Positions 1 through 7,992 of a stretch of DNA of 38,477 bases are shown one piece after another. The translations under genes and the position numbers were made by a program. The notes beneath the pieces were generated by a model, which saw nothing but the letters and a program-made list of their open reading frames with translations, had not been told where the DNA came from and did not search any database. Source of the stretch: an uncultured Faecalibacterium sp. Lineage in GTDB: Bacteria > Bacillota > Clostridia > Oscillospirales > Ruminococcaceae. The DNA is taken from contig CALESJ010000018.1 of NCBI GenBank assembly GCA_937907025.1, positions 1-38,477 of the forward strand. Direction: 5' to 3'. Each line of letters opens with the position of its first letter. Position 1 is the first letter of the stretch.

Positions 1-194
1 TCACGGTGGACGGCAAGCCGGTGCAGCGCACCATCGTGCGGGAAGCCTTCGACGCCGCCGACTGTGCCTGGTATTACAACCTGTCTGACCGCACCATCTG
101 GGTCAAGTATCCCAAACCGGCGAAGGATGACTACGATGTGGTCATCTCCACCGAAAAGTTCGACCTGGTGGGTATGGTCAAGCCCGAAGAATAA
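1..194 (+). CDS. 3' end of a gene cut by the window start; possibly a glycosidase C-terminus
   Basis: The last 64 codons of a protein whose start lies before the window (codons begin at base 3, stop TAA at 192-194). The visible part has alternating hydrophobic and charged residues typical of a small beta-sandwich: a WYYNLSDRTIWVKYP stretch followed by DVVISTEKFDLVGM. That style resembles the C-terminal accessory domain of family 31 glycoside hydrolases, but this is an impression from residue pattern and no catalytic region is visible. A perfect hairpin follows the stop by 27 bases, so this is probably the last gene of its transcript. The coding status is secure enough; the function is a guess. 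Confidence 0.6.
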   Translation, partial: TVDGKPVQRTIVREAFDAADCAWYYNLSDRTIWVKYPKPAKDDYDVVISTEKFDLVGMVKPEE

Positions 195-221
195 TCGCGT
201 TTCCCTTCCTTCCATAACCGG

Positions 222-249
222 AAATGCCGCAGCGAAAGCTGCGGCATTT
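222..249 (+). terminator. Hairpin after the first gene
   Basis: A perfect 12-bp inverted repeat (222-233 with 238-249) closed by a GAAA tetraloop. The T-rich tract is short and partly inside the stem (CATTTCTGCATTT), so it is a plausible but not ideal intrinsic terminator. Confidence 0.65.
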
Positions 250-325
250 CTGCATTTCCGGGGCCTTTTGCCCAAAACCCGGACCGGCGCGACACATGCC
301 GCCACAATCCGCACCCCGCCGCCGC

Positions 326-331
326 TATAAT
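326..331 (+). promoter_or_regulatory. Candidate -10 box before the surface protein
   Basis: A perfect TATAAT at 326-331, with no clear -35 partner. It lies only 7 bases before the ATG at 339, so transcription would begin near 338. Either the message is nearly leaderless or translation starts at a non-ATG codon further in, nearer the GGAAGG at about 369. Confidence 0.4.
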
Positions 332-338
332 AGCAGGC

Positions 339-3300
339 ATGGCGGGCTTGTCCCCGCCCAAACCAAGCGGAAGGTGGAGAGCGAAAACGAGGAAACATAC
401 AAAACAATGGGGCAGGCGGCTGTGTGCACTGGGACTGGCCGCACTGCTCAGTCTGCTGCTGCCGGTCCCGGCCCCGGCCCGGACAGCCACGGGGGAGAGT
501 GCCGCTCCGGCCGCCACCGGGGAAACAGCCGCAGCACCGCCCGCTGCAAGCTCTGAAACGTCCCGGCCGACGGCCAACGGGGCGCCGAAACTTCTGGCGT
601 CGGATGCGGTACTTACGGATGCGGTATCCCCGGTGGGAACCACCATCAACCTGTTTGATTACTGGATCACCACCCGGGATGCCCCCGATACCACCAATCC
701 GCCCGATATGGACCAGGGCATCAACCATGGCAAGCTGCTGCGGTTCACGGCAGAAGCCCCCACCGCACCCAACGGTGGCATCAACGATTATACCGGCAGC
801 GCCAAACCCCGCACCGGCATCGTGCAGGACCTGCTGCAGGGCAATTATCCCATCCTCAGCCAGGGGGACCAGTCCCTGGACTACCTGTTCAACCCCAACC
901 AGGCCAACCCGGGCAAGGCATCTTTCCCGGGGGTGCGGGACCTGCTGCAGATCGACGATCAGGGCTACTATTACTACGACAGCGCGCTCAATTTTGCCCA
1001 GTATGACCAGGACACCAATTCCTTTGTCCTGTACGATGCCCCCGGGGTGCTTTCGGGCGGGTCCTCCGGGCAGGCGGGGCAGTTTTTCCCCTTCAATGTG
1101 TACAGCCAGGTCAGGAACCTGCGCTCCACCAACCCGGCGCTCAACCACTATTTCGGCGTCACCATGACCACCCGCTTTGTGCAGCAGCCCTACGGCACCG
1201 TGGACGGCACGGCCGGGGGAACCCCCGTGACCTATGAGTTCACCGGCGACGATGATGTGTGGGTGTTCATCGACGATGTGCTGGTGGGGGACCTGGGCGG
1301 CATCCATGATGCAGCCTCGCTGAAGATCGACTTCCAGAACGGGCAGGTGTTCATCAACGGTAGCCAGGCCGGTACCATCCGGGATAAGTTTATTGCCGCC
1401 GGGGTGCCCTGGACCAACACCGGGTCCGATACCTTTGCGGATGATACCTACCACACCCTGAAATTCTTCTACCTGGAGCGTGGCAACTACGATTCCAACA
1501 TGAAGCTCAAGTTCAACCTGGTATCCATCCCCCAAAGCGACCTGATCAAGGTGGACCAGATCGGGGACCCGGTGCCCGGGGCGGAATTCCGGCTGTACTA
1601 CGCCGACGAGGACTACGCCTACGACCCGCAGGACCTGATTGCCACCGGCACCACCGGGGCCAACGGCTACTTTGTGTTCCAGAACCCGGACGGTACCCTG
1701 CTGAGCCTGAACAACCTGAAAAATGAGTACGGCGGCCCCGGGCAGACCGGCAAGTTTGTCCTGGTGGAAAGCGTCACACCGGCGGGCTACCGCTCGCCGC
1801 CGCCCATGGAACTGTATTTCCCTGCCGGATACGCCGAACTGGCCACCCTGCTCTCGGCCAACTCCTGGGATACGGGCGCCTACGCCAGCCCCATGGTCAC
1901 GGTCACCCTGCCCGAAGACCCCGAGGACCTGTCCGGCACCACCTATTCCGCCGATACCGGCACCTACTTTGCGGTGGTGCTCAAGCGGCAGAACGCTTCG
2001 GGCAGCGGCAGCAGTACCGAAAGCCAGTGGTACCCGGTATCCGGGGACCCCATCACCGGCTGGAACGTTTCTTCCGGTACCTCCATGCAGGATGTGCTCA
2101 CCGCCGCCAGGGCCAACCCGTACCTGTTCACCCTGGACAGCAGCGGCGCCTACAAAACCACCATCGACAACCTGCCCGGGGACATTCTGACCTACTATTA
2201 TGTGCTGGCCACCAACGGGGAACTCAGCGGGGACAACGCCCAGTATACGGTGGGATTCTACCGCACCAGCGCTCCCAACCTGGCCGGGGCCGACGCCTCC
2301 AACACCGTGCGCCTCAACGATGACCTCACCAGCCAGTACGGCAGTTTCCAGCGGGAATTCTCGGTGCGGCTGTTTGTGCCGGACATCAAGAATTACATAT
2401 TTGTGCAGAAGGTGGGGGCGGATGATGACACCACCCTTACGGGGGCAGAGTTCGCCCTGTACAAGGCCGCCGATGTCACCGACGGCCAGGTGAATCCCGG
2501 TGCCCAGCCTTACGATACGGTGACCACCGCCAACCTGAGCCAGGATAAGGGGGACATCATCACCCTGAACGGCGCGGGGACCTTCCCCAACACCAAGACG
2601 GTGCTGCCGGACGGCACCTACTACCTGAAAGAACTTTCCGCACCGGACGGCTATGCACCCTCGGCCCAGCTTACGCCGGTGGTGGTGGACAACACCGGCG
2701 TGTATGCCGATGCCGGCACCGCCGCCGATGATGTGGCGGTGCTGCGGGGTGTGGGCAAGGTGGTACGCAGCATGCTGCAGTTTGCCGTGCCCGACGACAT
2801 CAACGCCACTCTCACCGACATCAAGGCCGCTCTGTATACCGCCGGCAGCTACACCCCCGGTACCGGGGACGACTGGGCCCTGTGGACCCCTTCCGCCCTG
2901 CCGCCGTTGGACCTTTCCTATTACACAAACAGCCAGATTCTTGAATACGGTCCCACCGACTCCGGCGGTCCGGTCTATTTTCCGGTGGAAGCCGGTTGGT
3001 CCCGGCTGAAACTGACCCAGAACTACGCTGCCGGCACCGACCAGGACCTGAAAATCGACCTGGGAAACCAGGATATCAGCAACCTGTTCTCCCGCAGCAC
3101 CATCGTGCGCTACCGCAATGACCCCACCCGCCTGACACTGTCCAAGCGGGTGACCGGCGCCATGGGGGATAAAAACAAGGATTTTGACTTTACCGTGACC
3201 CTCACCGCCGCCGATGGCACCCCTCTCACCGGCCTGTATGGCGGGCTGGATTTTGATGCCGACGGCAAAGCCACCCTGACCCTGCGCCACGGGGAAAGCC

Positions 3301-3737
3301 GGATCATCGAGGGGCTGGACCCCGGTACTTTGTGTACCATAGCGGAAACACAAACGGAAAATTACCGTACCACCGTACAACTCAACGGCGAAGCCCCGCA
3401 GCAGACCAACGAAATACAGGTATCGCTGCCCCTGGGTGGTACAGCCGTCCTCTTCACTAACGAAAGTACCCTGAAGCCCACACCGGCGCCGTCCGCCACA
3501 CCAGGGCCCACTGCTACGCCAGCGGCAAGCCCGGTACCGACCCGGTTGCCGTCAAAAGTGATGTCGTCCGGCAGCAATCCGCAGGGCACCACGGCATCAG
3601 TCACTTCACCACAGGAAGGATCACTGCCTGCCACGTCGGACCTGTCCCATCTGTGGCTGTGGGTGGTACTTCTGGGGGCGGCCGGTGCCGCCCTGGTTCT
3701 GGCCGCGGCTGTCCGTGCCGGAAAAGAACATAAATAA
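339..3737 (+). CDS. Sortase-type surface protein with fibro-slime and SpaA-like domains
   Basis: A 1132-aa cell-surface adhesin or pilin-like protein. An N-terminal signal is visible: a basic stretch around residues 12-28, a Leu/Ala core, and cleavage near APA at about residue 48. A fibro-slime (PA14-related) domain spans about 250-395, with the hallmark GDDDVWVFID and DLGGIHD motifs near 297-318. Two SpaA/Cna-B-like domains follow at about 402-492 and 685-785, each ending in an E-box-like motif (VESVTPAGY, KELSAPDGY). A pilin isopeptide-linker-type domain is at about 930-1035, then a Pro/Thr/Ala linker, the sorting motif LPATS at 1096, a hydrophobic helix and a short KEHK tail. The convergent sortase next door is the likely partner, by inference. 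The start is uncertain: no good ribosome site precedes the ATG, and TATAAT lies just upstream. Confidence 0.85.
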   Translation: MAGLSPPKPSGRWRAKTRKHTKQWGRRLCALGLAALLSLLLPVPAPARTATGESAAPAATGETAAAPPAASSETSRPTANGAPKLLASDAVLTDAVSPVGTTINLFDYWITTRDAPDTTNPPDMDQGINHGKLLRFTAEAPTAPNGGINDYTGSAKPRTGIVQDLLQGNYPILSQGDQSLDYLFNPNQANPGKASFPGVRDLLQIDDQGYYYYDSALNFAQYDQDTNSFVLYDAPGVLSGGSSGQAGQFFPFNVYSQVRNLRSTNPALNHYFGVTMTTRFVQQPYGTVDGTAGGTPVTYEFTGDDDVWVFIDDVLVGDLGGIHDAASLKIDFQNGQVFINGSQAGTIRDKFIAAGVPWTNTGSDTFADDTYHTLKFFYLERGNYDSNMKLKFNLVSIPQSDLIKVDQIGDPVPGAEFRLYYADEDYAYDPQDLIATGTTGANGYFVFQNPDGTLLSLNNLKNEYGGPGQTGKFVLVESVTPAGYRSPPPMELYFPAGYAELATLLSANSWDTGAYASPMVTVTLPEDPEDLSGTTYSADTGTYFAVVLKRQNASGSGSSTESQWYPVSGDPITGWNVSSGTSMQDVLTAARANPYLFTLDSSGAYKTTIDNLPGDILTYYYVLATNGELSGDNAQYTVGFYRTSAPNLAGADASNTVRLNDDLTSQYGSFQREFSVRLFVPDIKNYIFVQKVGADDDTTLTGAEFALYKAADVTDGQVNPGAQPYDTVTTANLSQDKGDIITLNGAGTFPNTKTVLPDGTYYLKELSAPDGYAPSAQLTPVVVDNTGVYADAGTAADDVAVLRGVGKVVRSMLQFAVPDDINATLTDIKAALYTAGSYTPGTGDDWALWTPSALPPLDLSYYTNSQILEYGPTDSGGPVYFPVEAGWSRLKLTQNYAAGTDQDLKIDLGNQDISNLFSRSTIVRYRNDPTRLTLSKRVTGAMGDKNKDFDFTVTLTAADGTPLTGLYGGLDFDADGKATLTLRHGESRIIEGLDPGTLCTIAETQTENYRTTVQLNGEAPQQTNEIQVSLPLGGTAVLFTNESTLKPTPAPSATPGPTATPAASPVPTRLPSKVMSSGSNPQGTTASVTSPQEGSLPATSDLSHLWLWVVLLGAAGAALVLAAAVRAGKEHK

Positions 3738-3741
3738 AAAG

Positions 3742-3774
3742 CAGGCCGATGCCCGAATGGCACCGGCCTGTTTT
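3742..3774. terminator. Bidirectional terminator between surface protein and sortase
   Basis: Stem CAGGCCG (3742-3748) with CGGCCTG (3764-3770), extended by TGCC/GGCA inside one mismatch and followed by TTTT. On the other strand the stem is followed by CTTTTTATTTATG. It serves two converging genes. Confidence 0.8.
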
Positions 3775-3782
3775 GGTCCAAT

Positions 3783-4532
3783 TTAGGAAGTTTGCAGCTG
3801 GCACAAGACCACATACCGCACCTGGTCGTCATGGCTGGTGCAGGTCAGCAGTGCCAGCAGGGGAGAACTGCCGTCCCAGGCAACTGTTCCGGTAAAGGTG
3901 GTGTGTGCGGCGGCGTACTCTGTCAGCGCGCCGGGGTGCGTGTCAAATTCCCGGTCCACCCATTCCTGGGCAGGAATCTCAAACCCGTACAGTACCGGCA
4001 GTGTGCAGTCAGCTTCCGGGGTGGCCAGTTCCAGCGCCGGATGGGCGTCGAACCAGCTTTGGTCGTTATAGTTCTCCAGGCAGGCAAACATGGACCCGTC
4101 GTTCATGTTGTGGCCGTATATGACCGAAACGGCATCGGAAAAATCCGCCGCGCAGCGGTAATCCAGAAACAGGGAACCGCTCATGTTCCAGGTGCCGTCG
4201 GGCAGGCGGCGCAGGTAATAGTCATTGTCGGCGGCCTGCATGACGGGATAATCCAGGTCGGTGCCATCACACCGCAGCCAGGCCACGGCATCGGGATACC
4301 GGGCCAGCAGGGAAGCAAAATCCACCCCGTCAGCCGGGGCGGCGGGGTCTGAGCTGTCGGCGGGGGCTGTTACCTGGGCACGGATGGCCTCGTACCCGGC
4401 CGCCCCCTGGCGATACTGCCACAGGGTATAGCCGATTTTGCCCAGACAGAACAGGATCACCGCCGCCAGCAGCAGTTCCGGCACAAGAAGCCACCGCCCG
4501 CTCTTATTTTTTTTGCTGTTGCTCCGGCCCAT
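3783..4532 (-). CDS. srtB: Class B sortase
   Basis: A 249-aa membrane-anchored transpeptidase that cleaves sorting motifs and joins surface proteins to the wall or to each other. A single N-terminal hydrophobic helix (about residues 14-36) follows a basic start. The catalytic domain shows the class B pattern LDYPVMQAADNDYYL, the histidine in YGHNMNDGSMF (near residue 140), the cysteine in LLTCTS (near 231) and the arginine in VRYVV (near 239). I chose the ATG at 4532 because AAGGGGG lies 8 bases upstream and the membrane helix follows at once; the frame is open further upstream to 4640 without a signal. It converges on the LPATS-bearing protein. Class B enzymes often accept NPxT-type motifs, so the pairing is likely but not proven. 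Confidence 0.9.
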   Translation of the reverse strand: MGRSNSKKNKSGRWLLVPELLLAAVILFCLGKIGYTLWQYRQGAAGYEAIRAQVTAPADSSDPAAPADGVDFASLLARYPDAVAWLRCDGTDLDYPVMQAADNDYYLRRLPDGTWNMSGSLFLDYRCAADFSDAVSVIYGHNMNDGSMFACLENYNDQSWFDAHPALELATPEADCTLPVLYGFEIPAQEWVDREFDTHPGALTEYAAAHTTFTGTVAWDGSSPLLALLTCTSHDDQVRYVVLCQLQTS

Positions 4533-4578
4533 CAAAATACCCCCTTGACCTGCGCCGTACCGTAAAAAATCTTTCCCC

Positions 4579-4607
4579 AGTGTAGCACATCCGGGGGCTG
4601 CGGGCAA
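4579..4607 (-). promoter_or_regulatory. Candidate promoter for the sortase
   Basis: On the minus strand, -35 TTGCCC (4602-4607) and -10 TACACT (4579-4584) with a 17-bp spacer, about 50 bases before the chosen start. Confidence 0.5.
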
Positions 4608-4639
4608 TACGTCGGTGGCGTTCCCGGGCGAAAAAACCA

Positions 4640-4668
4640 TTGACGCCGCCGTTTTGGGGGGCTATAAT
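4640..4668 (+). promoter_or_regulatory. Promoter of the thi operon
   Basis: TTGACG (4640-4645), 17 bp, TATAAT (4663-4668): near-consensus housekeeping promoter placed just upstream of the TPP riboswitch, with initiation expected near 4675. Confidence 0.85.
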
Positions 4669-4683
4669 AGGCCCAAACAGAAA

Positions 4684-4774
4684 ACCGGGGGAGCTCGTGA
4701 TGACGGGCTGAGAGGAAGGAAACACCTTCGACCCTTATACCTGATGCGGATAATGCCGTCGTAGGAAGTTGTGG
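4684..4774 (+). ncRNA. TPP riboswitch (THI box)
   Basis: The conserved THI-box elements appear in order: GGGGGAGC, GGCTGAGAGG, ACCCTTATACCTGAT, GGATAATGCC and CGTAGGAAG. The last element has one G fewer than the common GUAGGGAA. The riboswitch lies between a strong promoter and a terminator hairpin and controls the downstream thi genes. Binding of thiamin pyrophosphate is expected to favour termination. The exact P1 ends are approximate. Confidence 0.93.
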
Positions 4775-4789
4775 AAGAAGAACTTTTTT

Positions 4790-4832
4790 CGGGAGGCACC
4801 GCTACGGTGCCTCCCGTTTTTGTTTGCTTTTT
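4790..4832 (+). terminator. Expression-platform terminator of the TPP riboswitch
   Basis: A perfect 12-bp stem (4790-4801 with 4805-4816) and a 3-base loop, followed by TTTTTGTTTGCTTTTTT. It begins 16 bases after the aptamer, the usual layout of a transcription-terminating riboswitch. Confidence 0.88.
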
Positions 4833-5050
4833 GGGAAAGGAAGTGGAAAACGCGCGTCCGCGGCGCACTGCGGCGGGCAGAGGGGGAGCGCCCTGTGCCT
4901 TGTACAGCCAGCGATGGGAAGCCGTGTTCCGGCGTGAGAGGAGGCCAGTAAGCCTCGACCGCAATTTCCATGCGAGCCGCGGGAAAATCCCCCGCGGGAA
5001 TCTCTTGCGGGGAAAGTGTCGCTGTGCCGGCCGTTTTCCGCAAATGACCA
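4833..5050 (+). other. Long structured leader between riboswitch terminator and thiW
   Basis: About 220 GC-rich bases with no gene I can support. Visible structure: a perfect CCGCGGG/CCCGCGG hairpin (4977-4983 with 4991-4997) and a GAGGC/GCCTC hairpin around 4941-4956. The thiW frame is open through it, but without a start signal, and the residues do not resemble ThiW. It could be a second RNA element or just a leader. Confidence 0.4.
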
Positions 5051-5067
5051 AAAAGGAGCGTCAAATC

Positions 5068-5586
5068 ATGAAAAATGCCAAGATTCAAAAGCTGGCTCTG
5101 GCCGGTGTGTTCTGTGCCGTGGCTGTGGTGGGCAGCATGTTCTCCTTCCCTGTGTTCGGCAGCAAATGTGCCCCCGTGCAGCACATGATCAACATTCTGT
5201 GCGCCGTGCTGCTGGGGCCCTGGTATGGTGTGGGTGTGGCTTTTGTGGCCAGCCTGCTGCGCAATCTGCTGGGGTTGGGCAGCCTGATGGCCTTCCCGGG
5301 CAGCATGTTCGGCGCGCTGCTGTGCGGCGTGGCCTACTGGCTCAGCAAGAACATTCCCCTTACCCTGGTGGCGGAAGTGTTCGGCACCTCCATCCTGGGC
5401 GGTCTGTGCGCCTACCCGGTGGCCATTCTGCTCATGGGGCAGAGCGCTGCCGATATCGCTTTTTATGCTTACATCGTGCCCTTCCTGGTTTCCACCGTGG
5501 GCGGCAGCATCATCGCCGGGGCTCTGGTCTATGGCCTGAAGAACACCGGCGCCCTGGGCACCATGCAGAAAAAACTGGCAAGATAA
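5068..5586 (+). CDS. thiW: ThiW, thiazole-precursor ECF transporter S component
   Basis: A 172-aa hydrophobic protein with about five or six membrane helices, matching the ThiW family of substrate-binding S components of energy-coupling-factor importers. The characteristic N-terminal part reads MFSFPVFGSKCAPVQHMINI, followed by Gly/Ala-rich helices and GSMFGALLCG. It is thought to bring in hydroxyethylthiazole for ThiM, encoded next. The shared ECF ATPases and transmembrane subunit must be elsewhere. The start at 5068 is fixed by AAAAGGAG 9 bases upstream. The TPP riboswitch controls it as first gene of the operon; thiM starts 10 bases after its stop. Confidence 0.92.
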   Translation: MKNAKIQKLALAGVFCAVAVVGSMFSFPVFGSKCAPVQHMINILCAVLLGPWYGVGVAFVASLLRNLLGLGSLMAFPGSMFGALLCGVAYWLSKNIPLTLVAEVFGTSILGGLCAYPVAILLMGQSAADIAFYAYIVPFLVSTVGGSIIAGALVYGLKNTGALGTMQKKLAR

Positions 5587-5596
5587 GGAAGATCTC

Positions 5597-6418
5597 ATGT
5601 TCGGACCGTATCTGGAAGCGGTGCGCCGCAAAGCGCCGCTGATTCACAACATCACCAACTATGTCACCGCCAACGACTGCGCCAACCTGCTGCTGGCCAG
5701 CGGGGCATCCCCCATCATGGCCGATGACCCCGCCGAGGTGGCCGAGGTGCAGCGGGTCTGTGCGGGGCTGCACCTGAACATCGGTACCCTGCATACCGGC
5801 ACCGTGCCGGCCCTGCTCAATGCGGGGCGGGCGGCCAACGTGCTGGGCCATCCGGTGGTGTTCGACCCCGTGGGGGTGGGCGTTTCGGCCCTGCGCAGCG
5901 GTACGGCCCGGCAATTGCTGGAAACGCTGCGCATCGCGGTCATCCGGGGCAACCTGTCCGAGATCAAGGTCCTGGCCCGGGGCAGCGGCACTGTCCACGG
6001 GGTGGATGCCGACGCCGCCGATGTCATCACCGAGGATACGCTGGACGGGGTAATTGCTCTGGCCAGGGCATTGTCCCGCCGCACCGGGGCGGTGGTGGCA
6101 ATCAGCGGGGCCATCGACCTGGTGGCGGACGGACAGACGGCCTACTGCATCCGCAACGGCTGCGCCATGATGCGCCGGGTCACCGGCACCGGCTGCCAGC
6201 TCTCCGCTTTGACAGCGGCTTTCGTGGCCGCCAGCCCCGAACACCCGCTGGAAGCGGCGGCCGCCGCCGTCTGCGCCATGGGTCTGTGCGGGGAAATTGC
6301 CCAACAGCATCTGCGCCCCGGGGAGGGCAACTTTGCCCTGCGGGGGCATATCATCGACGCCATGTACAACCTGACACCCCAGCAGCTGGAGGAGGGAGAA
6401 CGCTGTGAAACTCGATAA
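5597..6418 (+). CDS. thiM: Hydroxyethylthiazole kinase
   Basis: A 273-aa salvage kinase that phosphorylates 4-methyl-5-(2-hydroxyethyl)thiazole for joining to the pyrimidine by ThiE. Family signatures are complete: PLIHNITNYV at the N-terminus, FDPVGVG near residue 92, IRGNLSEI near 117, and the phosphate-binding VTGTGC with the cysteine at residue 200. The length is normal for ThiM. AAGGAAG precedes the ATG. It lies between the thiazole transporter gene thiW and thiE and overlaps thiE by 14 bases, consistent with translational coupling. Confidence 0.95.
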   Translation: MFGPYLEAVRRKAPLIHNITNYVTANDCANLLLASGASPIMADDPAEVAEVQRVCAGLHLNIGTLHTGTVPALLNAGRAANVLGHPVVFDPVGVGVSALRSGTARQLLETLRIAVIRGNLSEIKVLARGSGTVHGVDADAADVITEDTLDGVIALARALSRRTGAVVAISGAIDLVADGQTAYCIRNGCAMMRRVTGTGCQLSALTAAFVAASPEHPLEAAAAAVCAMGLCGEIAQQHLRPGEGNFALRGHIIDAMYNLTPQQLEEGERCETR

Positions 6419-7046
6419 CACTGCCATGCGGCTGTATGCCGTCACCGACCGCGCCTGGGTGGGGCGGCAGACCCTGTATGAACAGGTGGAAGCCGCCATC
6501 CGGGGCGGGGCCACCTGCGTGCAGCTGCGGGAAAAACAGATGGACAAGGAGGCTTTTCTGGCGGAGGCCCGTCAGATCGCCGCTCTCTGCAAAGCCCGCG
6601 GGGTGCCTTTCATCATCAATGATGATCTGGACATTGCCCTGGCCTGTGGGGCCGACGGGGTGCATGTGGGGCAGGACGACATGCCTGCCGCCGAGGTGCG
6701 CCGCCGCGCTGGGCGGGACCTGATCGTGGGCGTTTCGGCCCACAACGTGGCCGAAGCCCGCAAGGCCGCTGCTGACGGGGCCGACTACCTGGGCGTAGGG
6801 GCGGTGTTCGCCACCTCCACCAAGCAGGATGTGACCGCCCTCTCCCACGAAGGACTCAAAGCCATCTGCGACGCCGTGGACATCCCGGTGGTGGCCATCG
6901 GCGGCATCAACGCACACAACATTTCGGAACTCAAAGGCACCGGGGTGGACGGCGTGGCGGTGGTTTCGGCCCTGTTCGGGGCCGATGATATTGAGGCTGC
7001 CGCCCGCCATCTGCGGGCCCTGTCCGAAGAAATGACCCAAAAATAG
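6405..7046 (+). CDS. thiE: Thiamin-phosphate synthase
   Basis: A 213-aa TIM-barrel enzyme that condenses HMP pyrophosphate with thiazole phosphate. The expected motifs are present: LYAVTDRAW, CVQLREK, FIINDDLDIA, GADGVHVGQDDM, GVSAHN, YLGVGAVFATSTK and VAIGGIN. It begins with GTG inside the end of thiM; GGAGGAGGGAG ends 6 bases before it, which decides the start. Length is typical. A 118-base gap follows before thiD. Confidence 0.95.
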   Translation: MKLDNTAMRLYAVTDRAWVGRQTLYEQVEAAIRGGATCVQLREKQMDKEAFLAEARQIAALCKARGVPFIINDDLDIALACGADGVHVGQDDMPAAEVRRRAGRDLIVGVSAHNVAEARKAAADGADYLGVGAVFATSTKQDVTALSHEGLKAICDAVDIPVVAIGGINAHNISELKGTGVDGVAVVSALFGADDIEAAARHLRALSEEMTQK

Positions 7047-7164
7047 ACCGTAAAGACAGCGGACCGGCTGAAAAAAGCAGCCCGCTGCGGCGGCAGACCG
7101 GGGGCACCACTCTCTGTCGCCTAAGAAAAGATAATGCAGAAGCGCAAAGAAGGGAGTATTTTCC

Positions 7165-7971
7165 ATGAAAACAGCATTATCCATCGCCGGAAGCGATTCC
7201 AGCGGAGGCGCCGGTATTCAGGCCGATCTCAAGACGATGACCATGAACGGCGTTTTTGCCATGACGGCCATCACCGCCTTGACCGCCCAAAACACCACCG
7301 GCGTACAGGCAATCCAGGAAACCACCCCGGAATTTCTTGCCCAGCAGCTGGACGCGGTATTTACCGATATCCGCCCCGATGCTGTCAAGATCGGGATGGT
7401 TTCCTCCCCCGAACTCATCCGCACCATTGCCGAAAGGCTGCGGTTCTACCACGCCCCAAACATCGTGGTGGACCCGGTCATGGTGGCCACCAGCGGGGCA
7501 CGGCTCATCCGGCCCGAAGCGGTGGACACTTTGACCAAAGAGCTGCTGCCCCTGGCCCTGGTGGTGACCCCCAACATTCCCGAAGCGGAGCTGTTGAGCG
7601 GGTGCACCATCCATGACCGGACCGAGATGGAAACGGCGGCCAGAGCCATTGGAAAAACCTACGGCTGCGCTGTCCTGCTCAAGGGCGGGCACAGTGTGCA
7701 GGATGCCAACGACCTGCTGTATGCCGATGGGAACTTCCGGTGGTTTGAAGGTGCCCGCATCCAGAACCCCAACACCCACGGCACCGGCTGCACCCTGTCC
7801 AGCGCCATTGCCGCCAATCTGGCCAAAGAATTTACCTTGCCGGAATCGGTGGAACGAGCCAAGGCGTACATTTCCGGCGCCTTGTCTGCCATGCTGGACC
7901 TGGGGCAGGGGAGCGGACCCATGAACCATGCCTGGACCCTGCAGGGATTTTTTGCCGAGGAATCGGTCTGA
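7165..7971 (+). CDS. thiD: Hydroxymethylpyrimidine/phosphomethylpyrimidine kinase
   Basis: A 268-aa ribokinase-fold enzyme that phosphorylates HMP and HMP phosphate, feeding ThiE. It shows the N-terminal AGSDSSGGAGIQADLKT motif, VVDPVMVATSG near residue 105, and NTHGTGC with the catalytic-loop cysteine at residue 209. AGAAGGGAG precedes the ATG. thiC starts 21 bases after the stop, so both sit on one transcript. No second riboswitch is visible in the gap before it, so expression probably continues from the TPP-controlled promoter. Confidence 0.95.
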   Translation: MKTALSIAGSDSSGGAGIQADLKTMTMNGVFAMTAITALTAQNTTGVQAIQETTPEFLAQQLDAVFTDIRPDAVKIGMVSSPELIRTIAERLRFYHAPNIVVDPVMVATSGARLIRPEAVDTLTKELLPLALVVTPNIPEAELLSGCTIHDRTEMETAARAIGKTYGCAVLLKGGHSVQDANDLLYADGNFRWFEGARIQNPNTHGTGCTLSSAIAANLAKEFTLPESVERAKAYISGALSAMLDLGQGSGPMNHAWTLQGFFAEESV

Positions 7972-7992
7972 ATACAAAAGGAGTGTTATATC

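Noticed and set aside
4870..4980. Cobalamin-like or second THI box in the thiW leader
   Set aside because: GGGAAGCC and CAGTAAGCC give a superficial match, but the ordered conserved boxes are missing.
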